A stretch of DNA of 64,000 nt from assembly GCF_029675105.1 (NCBI RefSeq), contig NZ_JAQQFV010000013.1, forward strand, positions 1 to 64,000, in the 5' to 3' direction. This stretch comes from Nocardia anocheti (lineage in GTDB: Bacteria > Actinomycetota > Actinomycetes > Mycobacteriales > Mycobacteriaceae). The translations under genes were made by a program, and so were the position numbers. Below, one piece after another: positions 31,683-40,739 of the stretch. The stretch's first letter is position 1; each line of letters begins with the position of its first letter. The notes under the pieces were generated by a model that did not search any database, was not told where the DNA came from, and worked only from the letters and a program-made list of their open reading frames with translations.

Positions 31683-32755
31683 TGCGCGCGGTGATGCAGG
31701 TTCTCGTGCTGCTCGTCGTCACGGTCTTCGGGGCCGGGTGCTCTTCGATTCCGGTGGCGCTGCGGCCCGGCGCGCTGCGGATCAGCGCCGATTTCGAGAG
31801 CGCGGCAGGGGTTTTCGTCGGCAACGAAGTGTCGGTGCTCGGTGTCCCGGTGGGCCGGGTCGACGCGATCGAGCAGCGCGCCACCTTCGTGGAGGTGCGG
31901 ATGACCATCGACGGCGACACCGAACTGCCCGCCGACGCCATGGCCGCGCTGGTCTCCCCGCAGCTGATCACCAACCGCCACGTGGAACTCACCCCCGCCT
32001 ATTCCGGCGAGGGCCCCCGACTGACCGACGGCACGCATATTCCCCTCTCGCGCACCAGGACTCCGGTGGAACTCGACCGCATCCTGCGCAACTTCCAGCA
32101 GCTCGGCGCCGCCCTGCGCGGCGACGACACCGAGGGCCCGATGGCCAGCCGGGTGCTGTTCCCCATGCTCGACGGCAACGGCGACCGCATCCGCGCGACC
32201 CTGGACAACCTCGCGGGCGCCCTCGAGGTCACCCTCGCCGATCGCGACCAGATCTCGAACACCATCATCGCCCTCAACGACCTCACTGCCGTCGTCGCGG
32301 GCAATGACCGGACCGTGCGCGATTTCAGCGCCCGGCTCACCGAACTGGTCACCCTGCTCGCCGAGCAGGCACCCGGGCTGGCGGCGGTGCTGGCCCAGAT
32401 CGACGACTTCGTCGCCAACACCTCGGGCGTGCTCGCCGAGAACAAGGCGCCGCTGACCGACGCGGTGCGCCGACTCGTCGGGATCACCGGCCAGATGCGC
32501 GAGCACGCGCGCGGGCTCACCGAGATCGTCGACGTCACCCCGATGCTGTTCGAGAACCTGGCCCGTTCGGTCAGCACCGAACACCGGGCGCTGCGCCTGC
32601 ACCTGCTCACCGACAAGACGCTGCTGGACAACGAGATCCTCGCGACACTGTGCGAACGACTCGCCCTGCGCGCCGACGGCTGCCGGACCGGCAAACTCCA
32701 GGATTTCGGGCCGGACTTCGGGCTGACCGCCGCACTGCTGGGACTCACCGCGTGA
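31679..32755 (+). CDS. mceD: Mce protein D, predicted lipoprotein
   Basis: 358 residues. The N-terminus VMRAVMQVLVLLVVTVFGAGCSS has a lipobox (FGAGC), so the protein should be lipid-anchored rather than held by a transmembrane helix. The MCE domain follows (LRISADFESAAGVFVGNEVSVLGVPVGRVDAIE), then a helical region. In classical mce operons only MceE is the lipoprotein; here both D and E have lipoboxes. The GTG at 31679 follows GGAGGGG at ideal spacing and overlaps the mceC stop by 4 bp; the ATG at 31682 is the alternative. Confidence 0.9.
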   Translation: MMRAVMQVLVLLVVTVFGAGCSSIPVALRPGALRISADFESAAGVFVGNEVSVLGVPVGRVDAIEQRATFVEVRMTIDGDTELPADAMAALVSPQLITNRHVELTPAYSGEGPRLTDGTHIPLSRTRTPVELDRILRNFQQLGAALRGDDTEGPMASRVLFPMLDGNGDRIRATLDNLAGALEVTLADRDQISNTIIALNDLTAVVAGNDRTVRDFSARLTELVTLLAEQAPGLAAVLAQIDDFVANTSGVLAENKAPLTDAVRRLVGITGQMREHARGLTEIVDVTPMLFENLARSVSTEHRALRLHLLTDKTLLDNEILATLCERLALRADGCRTGKLQDFGPDFGLTAALLGLTA

Positions 32756-33828
32756 ACCGGCCCGCCCTGCGCCTCGCCGTCGCCCTGCTGACCACCGCCG
32801 TGCTCGCCGGGTGCACCGTCGACACGGTGCCGCTGCCGCGCCCGGGGGTCGACGGGCCGTCCTATCGCCTGCACGCGGTGTTCGACAACGCGCTCAACCT
32901 GCCCGAACGGGCGCGGGTGAAGATCGGCGGCACCGATATCGGGGTGGTGACCGGGATCGACACGACGAACTTCCGCGCCGAGGTCGACCTCGAGGTGCGC
33001 CGCGATATCGCGCTGCCCCTGGGCACCCGCGCCGAACTGCGGCAGGCGACCCCGCTGGGCGACATCCACATCGCCGTCACCCTGCCCGAACCCCGGCCCG
33101 GCACACCGCTGCTCGGCGACGGCGACACCATCGACCGCGAGCACACCTCCGCCGGTGCCTCGGTGGAGGAACTGATGACGGCCATGTCGCTGCTGCTCGA
33201 CGGCGGCGCGATGAACCAGGTCGCCCGGATCACCTCGGAACTGAACGCCATCGTCGGCGGACGCGGCCCGCAACTGGCCCATCTGCTCACCGAACTCACC
33301 GCCGTGCTCGGCGCGCTGAATCAGCGCACGGGACAGATCGACGCGGTGCTGCACGGGCTCGACGGGCTGACCGGCACCCTGCGGGCCCGCAAGGACGACC
33401 TCGGGCAGACCGCCGACACCTTCCCCGACCTCATCGCGGTGATCGCCGAGAACAATCGCGCCATCACCGATCTCACCGTCCAGGTCTCGACGGTGACCGC
33501 CGCGCTCGGTGACTTCACCAGCACCAGCGGCCCGGCCTTCCTCGGTCTCTTCGACAGCGTGCAGGCGCTCATGTCGGGCTTCACCCGCATGGAGGACGAC
33601 CTGGCGGGCGCGCTCGACCAGTTCACCGCGCTGGCACCCGCGGTCCGCGCGAGCACCCAGGGCACCACCCTCGCGGTGGCGGCGACGGTGTCGTTCCTGG
33701 ATGTGGGGGCACTGACCGATCCGCCGGGCAGCAGGCTGCCCGACGGCACCGATGTGACCGCCTTCGTCGGCAGTCTCACCCAGGTGCTCGCGCGAGTACT
33801 CGACCGTGTGCAAGGAGGCCCCCGATGA
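32752..33828 (+). CDS. mceE: Mce protein E, lipoprotein
   Basis: 358 residues with a clear signal II peptide (RLAVALLTTAVLAGCTVD, lipobox LAGC) and the MCE domain (LHAVFDNALNLPERARVKIGGTDIGVVTGI, about 40-120), then the coiled helical section. It corresponds to the LprK/LprN-type lipoprotein of mycobacterial operons. GTGA overlap with mceD and ATGA overlap with mceF. Confidence 0.92.
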   Translation: MNRPALRLAVALLTTAVLAGCTVDTVPLPRPGVDGPSYRLHAVFDNALNLPERARVKIGGTDIGVVTGIDTTNFRAEVDLEVRRDIALPLGTRAELRQATPLGDIHIAVTLPEPRPGTPLLGDGDTIDREHTSAGASVEELMTAMSLLLDGGAMNQVARITSELNAIVGGRGPQLAHLLTELTAVLGALNQRTGQIDAVLHGLDGLTGTLRARKDDLGQTADTFPDLIAVIAENNRAITDLTVQVSTVTAALGDFTSTSGPAFLGLFDSVQALMSGFTRMEDDLAGALDQFTALAPAVRASTQGTTLAVAATVSFLDVGALTDPPGSRLPDGTDVTAFVGSLTQVLARVLDRVQGGPR

Positions 33829-35021
33829 TCGACCGGGCCGCGGGTTGGGTGGTGATCCTCGCGCGCTGGGCGTATCAGCGCCGGACCGCCTTCGCCATGC
33901 TGGGAATGGTCGGGCTGCTGGTGGTGGGCTCGGGGTATCTGGCGATCGATGTCGTCGGGGTACGGCCGCTGCGCACCACCTACAGCGTGCAGGTGCAGCT
34001 GGATCGCTCCGGCGGGCTGCTCCCCCGCAGCGCCGTCACGGTGCGCGGGGTGCCGGTGGGTGCGGTGCGCGCGGTGCGGATCGACGGGGACGCGCTCCGC
34101 GCCGATATCGAGATCGACAGTGCCGCACGGATTCCGGTGGGTTCGCCGGTGGCCGTGGGTCGATTGTCGGCGGCGGGTGAGCAGTACCTGGACTTCCGCC
34201 CCGATACCGACAGCGGCCCGTTCCTCACCGAGGGCGCGGTCGTCGGCGCCGCGCAGGTGAGCACCCCGGTGACCATCGACGCCTTCCTGGCCGACACCGG
34301 GGCGCTGATCGGCGGGATGAATCCGCAGCGGCTCACGGTGATCGTCGACGAACTGGACCGCGCCCTCGGCGGCGGGCCCGACGTGCTGCGCGCGGTCATC
34401 AGCGGCCTGAGCCAGGCGATGACCGGGCTGGCGGGGCTGCTGCCACAGACCACCCAGCTGATCCGCGATCTGCAGGTCATCGCGGCGACCACCGCGCAGG
34501 CCCAACCCGATCTGGGCACCCTGGCGCGCGGCTCGGGCGCACTGTTCGATCAGCTCGACGCGGCCGATCAGGAGGTCCGCGACCTGCTCGAGCGCACGCC
34601 GGGACGGCTGGCGACGCTGGGCAGCGTGCTCACCGAGACCGCCGATCCGCTGACCGGTCTGGTCACCAATGTCGTCGCCATCACCCGCGCGGCACGGCTG
34701 CGCACACCCGCCATGGCGGCGCTGTTCCCGGCCCTGCGCGACGGTGTGGCCGCCATCGGCGTGCCCGCGCACGACGGCGCCTTCTACACCCTGGCCGAGG
34801 CGTGGCCACGGCCCACCTGCGAATACGAGACGGTGCCGGTCTCTCCCGCGAAGGTCTCCGACGGGCGCAGCCGTCTCTACAACTACTGCGTCACCAGCGA
34901 TCCCGCGCTCCAGATCCGCGGGGCCGCCAACGCGCCGCGTCCGCCCGGTCCCGACAACGGGTCGGGTCCGCCGCCGGGTGTCACCGGTGACGAACTCTCC
35001 GTTCCCCTCCCCACGAAATGA
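33825..35021 (+). CDS. mceF: Mce protein F
   Basis: 398 residues. An N-terminal transmembrane helix (about 22-45) is followed by the MCE domain (YSVQVQLDRSGGLLPRSAVTVRGVPVGAVRAVRI, about 55-125) and a helical region. The C-terminus holds CEYETVPVSP and YNYCVTSDP (possible disulfide) and a Pro/Gly-rich end. It is last of the six Mce proteins. It overlaps mceE by ATGA and the associated gene by ATGA. Confidence 0.92.
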   Translation: MIDRAAGWVVILARWAYQRRTAFAMLGMVGLLVVGSGYLAIDVVGVRPLRTTYSVQVQLDRSGGLLPRSAVTVRGVPVGAVRAVRIDGDALRADIEIDSAARIPVGSPVAVGRLSAAGEQYLDFRPDTDSGPFLTEGAVVGAAQVSTPVTIDAFLADTGALIGGMNPQRLTVIVDELDRALGGGPDVLRAVISGLSQAMTGLAGLLPQTTQLIRDLQVIAATTAQAQPDLGTLARGSGALFDQLDAADQEVRDLLERTPGRLATLGSVLTETADPLTGLVTNVVAITRAARLRTPAMAALFPALRDGVAAIGVPAHDGAFYTLAEAWPRPTCEYETVPVSPAKVSDGRSRLYNYCVTSDPALQIRGAANAPRPPGPDNGSGPPPGVTGDELSVPLPTK

Positions 35022-35602
35022 CCCCTGAGGATTTCCCGATGACCAGCGAAGACACCGTCGCCCTCGACGAACCGACACGTACCACCCAGGCCCACAACGC
35101 AATTCCCCGAGTGATCCGCCGTGGCGTGATCCGGTTGCTGATCGTCACGACGGTGGCGGCCTCGGGCATCGCGGTCTGGTCCGCCGTCGACAATCACCAC
35201 CTGCGTTCCCGCGAGGACGCCCGCACCGCCGCGCAGCAGGCCGCGTGCGCGTACGCCCCGACCCTGGCCCGCTACGACGCCAAGGATCTCGACACGTATT
35301 TCGCGGCCGTGCTGGCGGGCGCGACCGGCGAGTGGAAGTCCGAATTCGACGCCACCAGCAAGGATCTGCGCGATGTCCTCGTGCAGGGACAGGTGGTCTC
35401 CACCGTGGGCACCGTCGAGTGCGCGCTCACCTCGGCCGACGAGTCCAGTGCCGAAGCCGTCGCCGTCATCCACCAGACCATCACCAGTCTCGGCACCCAG
35501 GGTGCCCCCACGCCCGGCCAGCTCGCGGTGACGATGTCGCTGCGCAAGGACGCCGACCGCTGGCTCATCAGCAAGGTCGGCTCCCCACTGCTCACCCACT
35601 GA
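35018..35602 (+). CDS. Mce-associated membrane protein
   Basis: 194 residues: a cytoplasmic N-terminus, one transmembrane helix (about 38-58; LLIVTTVAASGIAVWSAV) and an extracytoplasmic NTF2-like domain (YAPTLARYDAKDLDTYFAAVLAGATGEWKSEF). This is the layout of the Mas proteins that follow mce operons and stabilise the transporter. The ATG overlaps mceF by 4 bp; a second ATG at 35039 is possible. Confidence 0.88.
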   Translation: MTPEDFPMTSEDTVALDEPTRTTQAHNAIPRVIRRGVIRLLIVTTVAASGIAVWSAVDNHHLRSREDARTAAQQAACAYAPTLARYDAKDLDTYFAAVLAGATGEWKSEFDATSKDLRDVLVQGQVVSTVGTVECALTSADESSAEAVAVIHQTITSLGTQGAPTPGQLAVTMSLRKDADRWLISKVGSPLLTH

Positions 35603-35613
35603 CAGGACCTCCC

Positions 35614-35925
35614 ATGACCCGCGAATCCGCCCTCCTGCACACACCGGCCGTCCGCAAGGCCCGCCGCGAGGCCGCCCGCCTGGCGACCGCCCTGGCAGCC
35701 CACCTCCGACTCGCTCTCCTGGCGACCGTCGCCCTCACCGTCGCCGCCGTCACCGCGGGAATCGCCGCCCTCTTCGCCCTCGCAGCCCTGGTCCGCGGGC
35801 TCGAACAACTCCTGCCCACCTGGGCCGCCTACGCGACCACCGCCGCCCTCCTGCTGCTCTGCGCGGGCACCGCCCTGATCCTGGGCACCTGGGTGGTGCT
35901 GCGCGCCCGCCGGATGGCCCGCTGA
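35614..35925 (+). CDS. Small two-helix membrane protein at the end of the mce operon
   Basis: 103 residues with a basic N-terminus (VRKARREAARLATALAAHLR) and two transmembrane helices (about 35-60 and 70-95), ending RARRMAR. It resembles holin-like/phage-holin-superfamily small membrane proteins of actinobacteria. It is 11 bp after the Mce-associated gene and probably cotranscribed. It is not a standard mce gene; role unknown. Confidence 0.75.
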   Translation: MTRESALLHTPAVRKARREAARLATALAAHLRLALLATVALTVAAVTAGIAALFALAALVRGLEQLLPTWAAYATTAALLLLCAGTALILGTWVVLRARRMAR

Positions 35926-35940
35926 CGGCCATCCGGCGGG
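35906..35940. terminator. Bidirectional terminator between the mce operon and the MFS gene
   Basis: Perfect 14-bp stem (CCCGCCGGATGGCC and complement) with a 7-nt loop that contains the stop codon of the last mce-operon gene. It serves two convergent transcripts. Confidence 0.8.
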
Positions 35941-35944
35941 TGGC

Positions 35945-37363
35945 TCACGCCGCGCCGGTGCCGCCGCGCCGGAAGGTGAGGGCCACCACCACGGTCAGCG
36001 CCGCGATGACGGCGGCCGCCGCGAAGGCGGCCGTCATGCCGCCGACCAGGGCGTGGGTGGGTGACCCGCCCGCCTCGCGCGCGGCGGTACCGAAGACCGT
36101 CACCAGGATGGCCAGGCCGAGCGCGCCACCGGTCTGCTGCATGGTCTGCAGCGCGCCGCCCGCCGCGCCCGCCTCCTGCGGCGACACCGTGGACATGATG
36201 ACCACGTTCAACGGCGAGAACGCCAGGCCGATACCGCAACCCATCGCGACCATGGCCAGGAACAGCAGCGGGAAATAGCCGGTGTCGGCGGTGAGGCGGG
36301 TCAGCAGGACCAGGCCGACGACCATCGAGACGGTGCCGGTCAGGGTCACCGGTTTCGGGCCGAAGCGGGCCAGCAGCCGCGGCACGAAGCGGATCATCGT
36401 GAACATCAGCGCGGCCGTCGGCAGGAACGCGAATCCCGTGGCCAGCGAACTCATTCCGCGCACGTCCTGCAGATACTGGGTCAGGAAGAAGAACATCGAC
36501 ATGCCCGCCATCGGCCCGAGGAACATATTGAGGTACCCGGCGGCGCGATTGCGATCGGCGAACAGACCCAGCGGCAACAAGGGTTGCGGCGCACGCAGTT
36601 CCACGGCGATGAACGCCGCGAGCAGGGCCAGGCCCACCGCGAGCGAGAGGTCGGTGCCCGGCGCGCCCCAGCCGTCCGACGCGGCGCTGATGAAGCCGTA
36701 GACCAGGGCCGCCACCGCCGCCGTCGCGGTCACCGCGCCCGGCAGATCCAGGCGCGCGGGCCGCCGCGGCGCCTCGGGCAGGTAGCGCAGCGCGAGCGCC
36801 GCGATGACCAGCCCGAACGGCACGTTGATGAACAGCACCGAGCGCCAGCCGAACCACTCGGTGAGCAGCCCGCCGACGATCAGGCCGATGGCGAACCCGG
36901 CACTGGACATGCCGGAGAACAGCGCGAGCACGCGGATGCGCGCCTTCGGCTCGTCGAACGTGGTCGTGAGCAGCGCCAGGGTATTGGGCGCGGCCATGGC
37001 ACCGCCGATGCCCTGTAGTACCCGCGCCGCGAGCAGCCAGCCCGCCGAGGGCGCCAGCCCGCCCGCCAGTGAGGCGAGGGTGAACAACGTAGTGCCCCAG
37101 AGGAACAGCCTGCGGCGGCCGAACAGGTCACCGGCACGGCCGCCGAGCAGCAGCAGGCCGCCGAAGACCAGGGTGTAGGAGTTCATCACCCAGGACAGTC
37201 CGGTGGGACTGAAGTCCAGGTCGGTCCGGATGTGCGGCAGCGCCACATTCATCACGGTGACATCGAGAATGATCATGAGCTGACAGGTCAGCAGGGTGAA
37301 CAGGACGAGGGCCGGGCGGGATCGATCGACCCGGTTGTGTTGTACGAGTGTGGTGGTCACCAA
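35945..37363 (-). CDS. MFS drug exporter, DHA2 (EmrB/QacA) type
   Basis: 472 residues with about 14 transmembrane helices. DHA2 motifs: MIILDVTVMNVALPHI in the first helix (motif D1), GGRAGDLFGRRRLF (motif A), LQGIGGAMAAPNTLALL (motif B) and GLIVGGLLTEWFGWRSVLFINVPFG (motif C, typical of proton antiporters). The GTG start at 37363 faces a TetR gene with matching operators between them, so the exporter is probably induced when its substrate binds that repressor. Substrate unknown. Confidence 0.92.
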   Translation of the reverse strand: MVTTTLVQHNRVDRSRPALVLFTLLTCQLMIILDVTVMNVALPHIRTDLDFSPTGLSWVMNSYTLVFGGLLLLGGRAGDLFGRRRLFLWGTTLFTLASLAGGLAPSAGWLLAARVLQGIGGAMAAPNTLALLTTTFDEPKARIRVLALFSGMSSAGFAIGLIVGGLLTEWFGWRSVLFINVPFGLVIAALALRYLPEAPRRPARLDLPGAVTATAAVAALVYGFISAASDGWGAPGTDLSLAVGLALLAAFIAVELRAPQPLLPLGLFADRNRAAGYLNMFLGPMAGMSMFFFLTQYLQDVRGMSSLATGFAFLPTAALMFTMIRFVPRLLARFGPKPVTLTGTVSMVVGLVLLTRLTADTGYFPLLFLAMVAMGCGIGLAFSPLNVVIMSTVSPQEAGAAGGALQTMQQTGGALGLAILVTVFGTAAREAGGSPTHALVGGMTAAFAAAAVIAALTVVVALTFRRGGTGAA

Positions 37364-37384
37364 CGCTCCATCGACAGTGGAAGC

Positions 37385-37405
37385 AAACGGAGAGACTCTC
37401 CGTTT
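37385..37405. promoter_or_regulatory. TetR operator copy 1 (MFS side)
   Basis: AAACGGA, 7 bases, TCCGTTT; here the symmetry extends to 10-bp arms around a single base. It lies 21 bp upstream of the exporter start. Confidence 0.75.
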
Positions 37406-37423
37406 AAGACAGAGCTAGCATAG

Positions 37424-37436
37424 GGAGAAAGTCTCC
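37424..37436. promoter_or_regulatory. Related short inverted repeat between the two operators
   Basis: GGAGAAAGTCTCC shares the GGAGA/TCTCC core of the flanking operator and lies between the two full copies, so it could be a weaker third site. Confidence 0.4.
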
Positions 37437-37450
37437 GGTTCCGCAAGACT

Positions 37451-37471
37451 AAACGGAGACTTCATCCGTTT
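37451..37471. promoter_or_regulatory. TetR operator copy 2 (regulator side)
   Basis: AAACGGA, 7 bases, TCCGTTT: the same 21-bp layout as copy 1, ending 16 bp before the regulator's GTG, consistent with autorepression. Confidence 0.75.
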
Positions 37472-37487
37472 CCAGTGGAGGATTCTC

Positions 37488-38060
37488 GTGGACGCACCGT
37501 CGCGGCCGATGCGCGCCGACGCGCGCCGCAACTACGAGCGCATCATCGCCTGCGCGCGTGACGCTTTCGCCGAACACGGCACCGACGCACCGCTCGACGA
37601 CATCGCCCGGCGCGCCGGAGTCGGCGCGGGCACGCTGTACCGCCACTTCCCGCATCGCACCGCGCTCATGGAGGCGGTCTACCGCGCCAATATCGAAGCG
37701 CTGGCCGCGCGCGCGGAGCAACTGCGCCGGTCCGAGCCGCCGCTGGTGGCGTTCGAGGCGTGGTTCGGCGAACTCGTCACCTATATCCTCGAGCGGCACG
37801 GCCTGGCGACCACCCTCAAGGCCGCGATCGACCGCACCTCGGAGACCTTCTCGGCCTGCTCGACCCTGCTGGGCGAGGCCGCGAGCAGCGTGCTGGTGCC
37901 GGTGCAGGAGGCGGGCATCGTCCGTCCCGAGGTCGGCCCGCGCGACATCCTGCGGCTGGGCCACGGCATCGGCGCGGGCTGCGCCGCCGCGGCCGAGTCG
38001 GCCCCGCTGCTCACCGAGATCACGCTCGCGGGCCTGCGCGTTCCGCCGCCCGCGTCCTGA
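37488..38060 (+). CDS. TetR/AcrR-family regulator of the divergent MFS exporter
   Basis: 190 residues. The helix-turn-helix is at about 15-62 (RIIACARDAFAEHGTDAPLDDIARRAGVGAGTLYRHFPHRTAL), and the C-terminal ligand domain (LATTLKAAIDRTSETF) is of the AcrR/SbtR type. GTG start after GTGGAGGATTCTC. Its neighbours and the duplicated operator point to local control of the exporter and of itself. Confidence 0.9.
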   Translation: MDAPSRPMRADARRNYERIIACARDAFAEHGTDAPLDDIARRAGVGAGTLYRHFPHRTALMEAVYRANIEALAARAEQLRRSEPPLVAFEAWFGELVTYILERHGLATTLKAAIDRTSETFSACSTLLGEAASSVLVPVQEAGIVRPEVGPRDILRLGHGIGAGCAAAAESAPLLTEITLAGLRVPPPAS

Positions 38061-38066
38061 TCGTGG

Positions 38067-38570
38067 TCAGGCCAGGCGTTCGATCTCGGCGGCCAGTTCG
38101 GCGCCGGTGAGGGGCTCGCGGGCGATGACGGCGATGGTGTCGTCACCGGCGATGGTGCCGACGATGAAGGGCAGCGCGGCCCGGTCCAGCGCGCTGGCCA
38201 GGAAGTGGGCCGCGCCGGGCGGGGTGCGCAGCACGGCGAGATTGCCGCTGGCGTCGGTGGAGACCAGCAGGTCACCGAGCAGTTTCGACAGTCGGCCGGT
38301 GCCGCCGGTGACCCCGCGCACCGGGCTGCCGTCCTCGGGCACCACGTAGACACCGGCGCCGCCGTCGGCCGCGCGCAGCTTCACCGCGCCGAGTTCGTCG
38401 AGATCGCGCGACAGGGTGGCCTGGGTGGTCTCGATGCCCTCGGCGGCCAGTAGCGCCGCGAGCTCGGTCTGGCTGCGGACCGAATGCGCGGACAGCAGTT
38501 CCACGATCCGGGACTGACGGCCTGCGCGGGTGCGGGCGATCGCGGGCGAACCCTTCTCGGGAGCGCTCAT
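38067..38570 (-). CDS. argR: Arginine repressor
   Basis: 167 residues. The N-terminal winged helix (QSRIVELLSAHSVRSQTELAALLAAEGIETTQATLSRDLDELGAVK, about 15-65) binds ARG boxes, and the C-terminal hexamerisation and arginine-binding domain has GTIAGDDTIAVIAREP. Very close to mycobacterial ArgR. The ATG at 38570 follows AGGTG at 5-nt spacing; a GTG at 38594 is also open. It is last in the argCJBDFR operon and would act on the two operator pairs at 23.8 and 43.9 kb. Confidence 0.95.
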   Translation of the reverse strand: MSAPEKGSPAIARTRAGRQSRIVELLSAHSVRSQTELAALLAAEGIETTQATLSRDLDELGAVKLRAADGGAGVYVVPEDGSPVRGVTGGTGRLSKLLGDLLVSTDASGNLAVLRTPPGAAHFLASALDRAALPFIVGTIAGDDTIAVIAREPLTGAELAAEIERLA

Positions 38571-38607
38571 CGCCGCACCTGCGCGCAGGCCCACCTTCGC
38601 CGCGGTC

Positions 38608-39540
38608 TCACGCGGCGGCCTTCGCCAGCAGCCAGACCAGCAGCGCCTTCTGCGCGTGCAGCCGGTTCTCTGCCTCGTCCCAGACCACGCTGTGCGCGCC
38701 GTCGAGCACCTCGTCGGTGATCTCCTCGCCGCGATGGGCCGGAAGACAGTGCAGGACGATCACTTCCGGGGCGGCGTGGCCGAGCAGTTCGGCGTTGAGC
38801 TGGAACGGCCGGAACGGGCCGACGCGGTCGAGACCGTCGTTCTCCTGCCCCATCGAGGTCCAGGTGTCGGTGACGAGCACATCCGCGCCGCGCGCCCCCG
38901 CCACCGGATCACCGGTCACCGACACCGTCGCGCCGGTCTCGGCGGCGCGCTTGGCGGCGGCCTCCAGGATCCAGGGCAGCGGCTCGAATCCGGCCGGGGC
39001 CGCCACGGTGACGTTCATGCCCGCGGTGACCCCACCCAGCAGCAGCGAGTGCGCCATATTGTTGGCGCCGTCGCCGAAATAGGTGAGGTTCAGGCCCGCC
39101 AGGGTGCCCTTGCGCTCGGCGATGGTCTGCAGATCGGCCAGCACCTGACACGGGTGGAACTCGTTGGACAGCGCGTTCACCACGGGAACGGTCGCGGTGA
39201 CGGCCATCTCGTCCAGACGCGACTGCTCGAAGGTGCGCCAGACGATGGCGTCGACGTAGCGCGAGAGCACGCTGCCGGTGTCGCCGAGGGTTTCCTCACG
39301 GCCCAGCTGGGTGTCGCGGCCGTCGACCACCACCGCGTGCCCGCCGAGCTGGGCGATGCCCAGTTCGAAGGAGAAGCGGGTGCGGGTGGAGTTCTTCTCG
39401 AAGATCACCCCGACGCCGCGCGGGCCGTCCAGCGGCCGGTGCGCGAACGGGTTCTGCTTCAATTCCGCGGCGATGGCGAGGATTTCGGCCTGTTCGGCCT
39501 GGGTCACGTCGTCGTCGCGCAGAAAGTGGCGCAGGGTCAC
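38608..39540 (-). CDS. argF: Ornithine carbamoyltransferase
   Basis: Forms citrulline from ornithine and carbamoyl phosphate. It has 310 residues, with carbamoyl-phosphate-binding STRTRFSFE (51-59), FHPCQVLADLQT (about 127) and the ornithine-binding HCLPAHRGEE (about 266). Overlaps argD by ATGA. Confidence 0.97.
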   Translation of the reverse strand: MTLRHFLRDDDVTQAEQAEILAIAAELKQNPFAHRPLDGPRGVGVIFEKNSTRTRFSFELGIAQLGGHAVVVDGRDTQLGREETLGDTGSVLSRYVDAIVWRTFEQSRLDEMAVTATVPVVNALSNEFHPCQVLADLQTIAERKGTLAGLNLTYFGDGANNMAHSLLLGGVTAGMNVTVAAPAGFEPLPWILEAAAKRAAETGATVSVTGDPVAGARGADVLVTDTWTSMGQENDGLDRVGPFRPFQLNAELLGHAAPEVIVLHCLPAHRGEEITDEVLDGAHSVVWDEAENRLHAQKALLVWLLAKAAA

Positions 39541-40739
39541 TGGGGCGCTCCCTTCGCATCGGCGGCGGCCTGGTCGAGAATTCCCGGCAGGTCGGCGATG
39601 AAGTTGTCGGCCTGGGTTTCGGTGAGCACCAGTGGCGGTGCCAGCCGGATCACGTTCGGCTTGGCGGGGTTGATCAGGTAGCCCGCCTCCCGCGCCCGCT
39701 CGTCGACGTGCGCGGAGATGTTGTCCCGCAACACGATACCGATGAGCAGGCCCGCGCCACGCACGTGATCGATCTCGGGATGCTCGAGCAGGGCGATGCC
39801 GTCACTGAGCTTCTTGCCCACCCATTCCACGTGCGAGAGCAGATCCTCGGCGTCGATGGTGCGCAGCACGGCCAGCGCGGCGGCGGCGCAGACGGGGTTG
39901 CCGCCGAAGGTGGTGCCGTGCAGACCGGGGGTGAGCAGCTCGGCGGCGCGGCCCTGGGCCAGCACCGCGCCGATCGGCAGCCCGCCGCCCAGGCCCTTGG
40001 CCAGGGTGATCGCGTCGGGCACGATCCCGGCGGCCTGGTGCGCGAAGAACGTTCCGGTGCGGCCGATTCCGGTCTGCACCTCGTCGAGGATGAGCAGCGC
40101 GCCCGCCCGCGAGGTGATCTCGCGGGCCTTGGCCAGATAGTCGAACGGCGGGACGACCACGCCGCTCTCGCCCATCATCGGCTCCAGGAACACCGCGGCG
40201 GTGTCGGTGTCGACCGCGGCTTCCAGCGCGGCGGCGTCACCGTAGGGCACGTGCACGACACCGGGCGGCATCGGCTCGAACGGCTCGCGCTTGGACGGCT
40301 GACCGGTGAGCGCGAGGGCGCCCATGGTGCGGCCGTGGAAGGCCTCCTCGGCGGCGACGATCTTGGTCCGGCCGGTGAGCCGGGCGATCTTGAACGCGGC
40401 CTCGTTGGCCTCGGTGCCGGAGTTGCAGAAGAACGCCCGGCCCTCGCCGTCACCGAAGTGCGCCAGCAGCTTCTCGGCCAGTTCGATCACCGGCTCGTTG
40501 GCGTAGATGTTCGACACGTGGCCGAGGGTGCCCAGCTGCTGGGTGACCGCCTCGAGGATGGCCGGGTGGGCGTGGCCGAGGCTGTTGACCGCGATGCCGC
40601 CGAGGAAGTCGACATAGCGCTTGCCGTCGGCGTCGTAGACCACCGCGCCCGCGCCGCGCACCAGCGCGACCTTCGGGGTGCCGTAGTTGTTCATCATCGC
40701 GGCCGACCACCGCTGCTGGATCTTCTCTACTTCACTCAT
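39537..40739 (-). CDS. argD: Acetylornithine aminotransferase
   Basis: PLP-dependent class III aminotransferase that makes N-acetylornithine from N-acetylglutamate semialdehyde. It has 400 residues, with the PLP lysine in ITLAKGLGGGLPIGA (about 244), LILDEVQTGIGRTG upstream and FCNSGTEANEAAFKIAR near 105. Overlaps argB by 4 bp. Confidence 0.97.
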   Translation of the reverse strand: MSEVEKIQQRWSAAMMNNYGTPKVALVRGAGAVVYDADGKRYVDFLGGIAVNSLGHAHPAILEAVTQQLGTLGHVSNIYANEPVIELAEKLLAHFGDGEGRAFFCNSGTEANEAAFKIARLTGRTKIVAAEEAFHGRTMGALALTGQPSKREPFEPMPPGVVHVPYGDAAALEAAVDTDTAAVFLEPMMGESGVVVPPFDYLAKAREITSRAGALLILDEVQTGIGRTGTFFAHQAAGIVPDAITLAKGLGGGLPIGAVLAQGRAAELLTPGLHGTTFGGNPVCAAAALAVLRTIDAEDLLSHVEWVGKKLSDGIALLEHPEIDHVRGAGLLIGIVLRDNISAHVDERAREAGYLINPAKPNVIRLAPPLVLTETQADNFIADLPGILDQAAADAKGAPQ

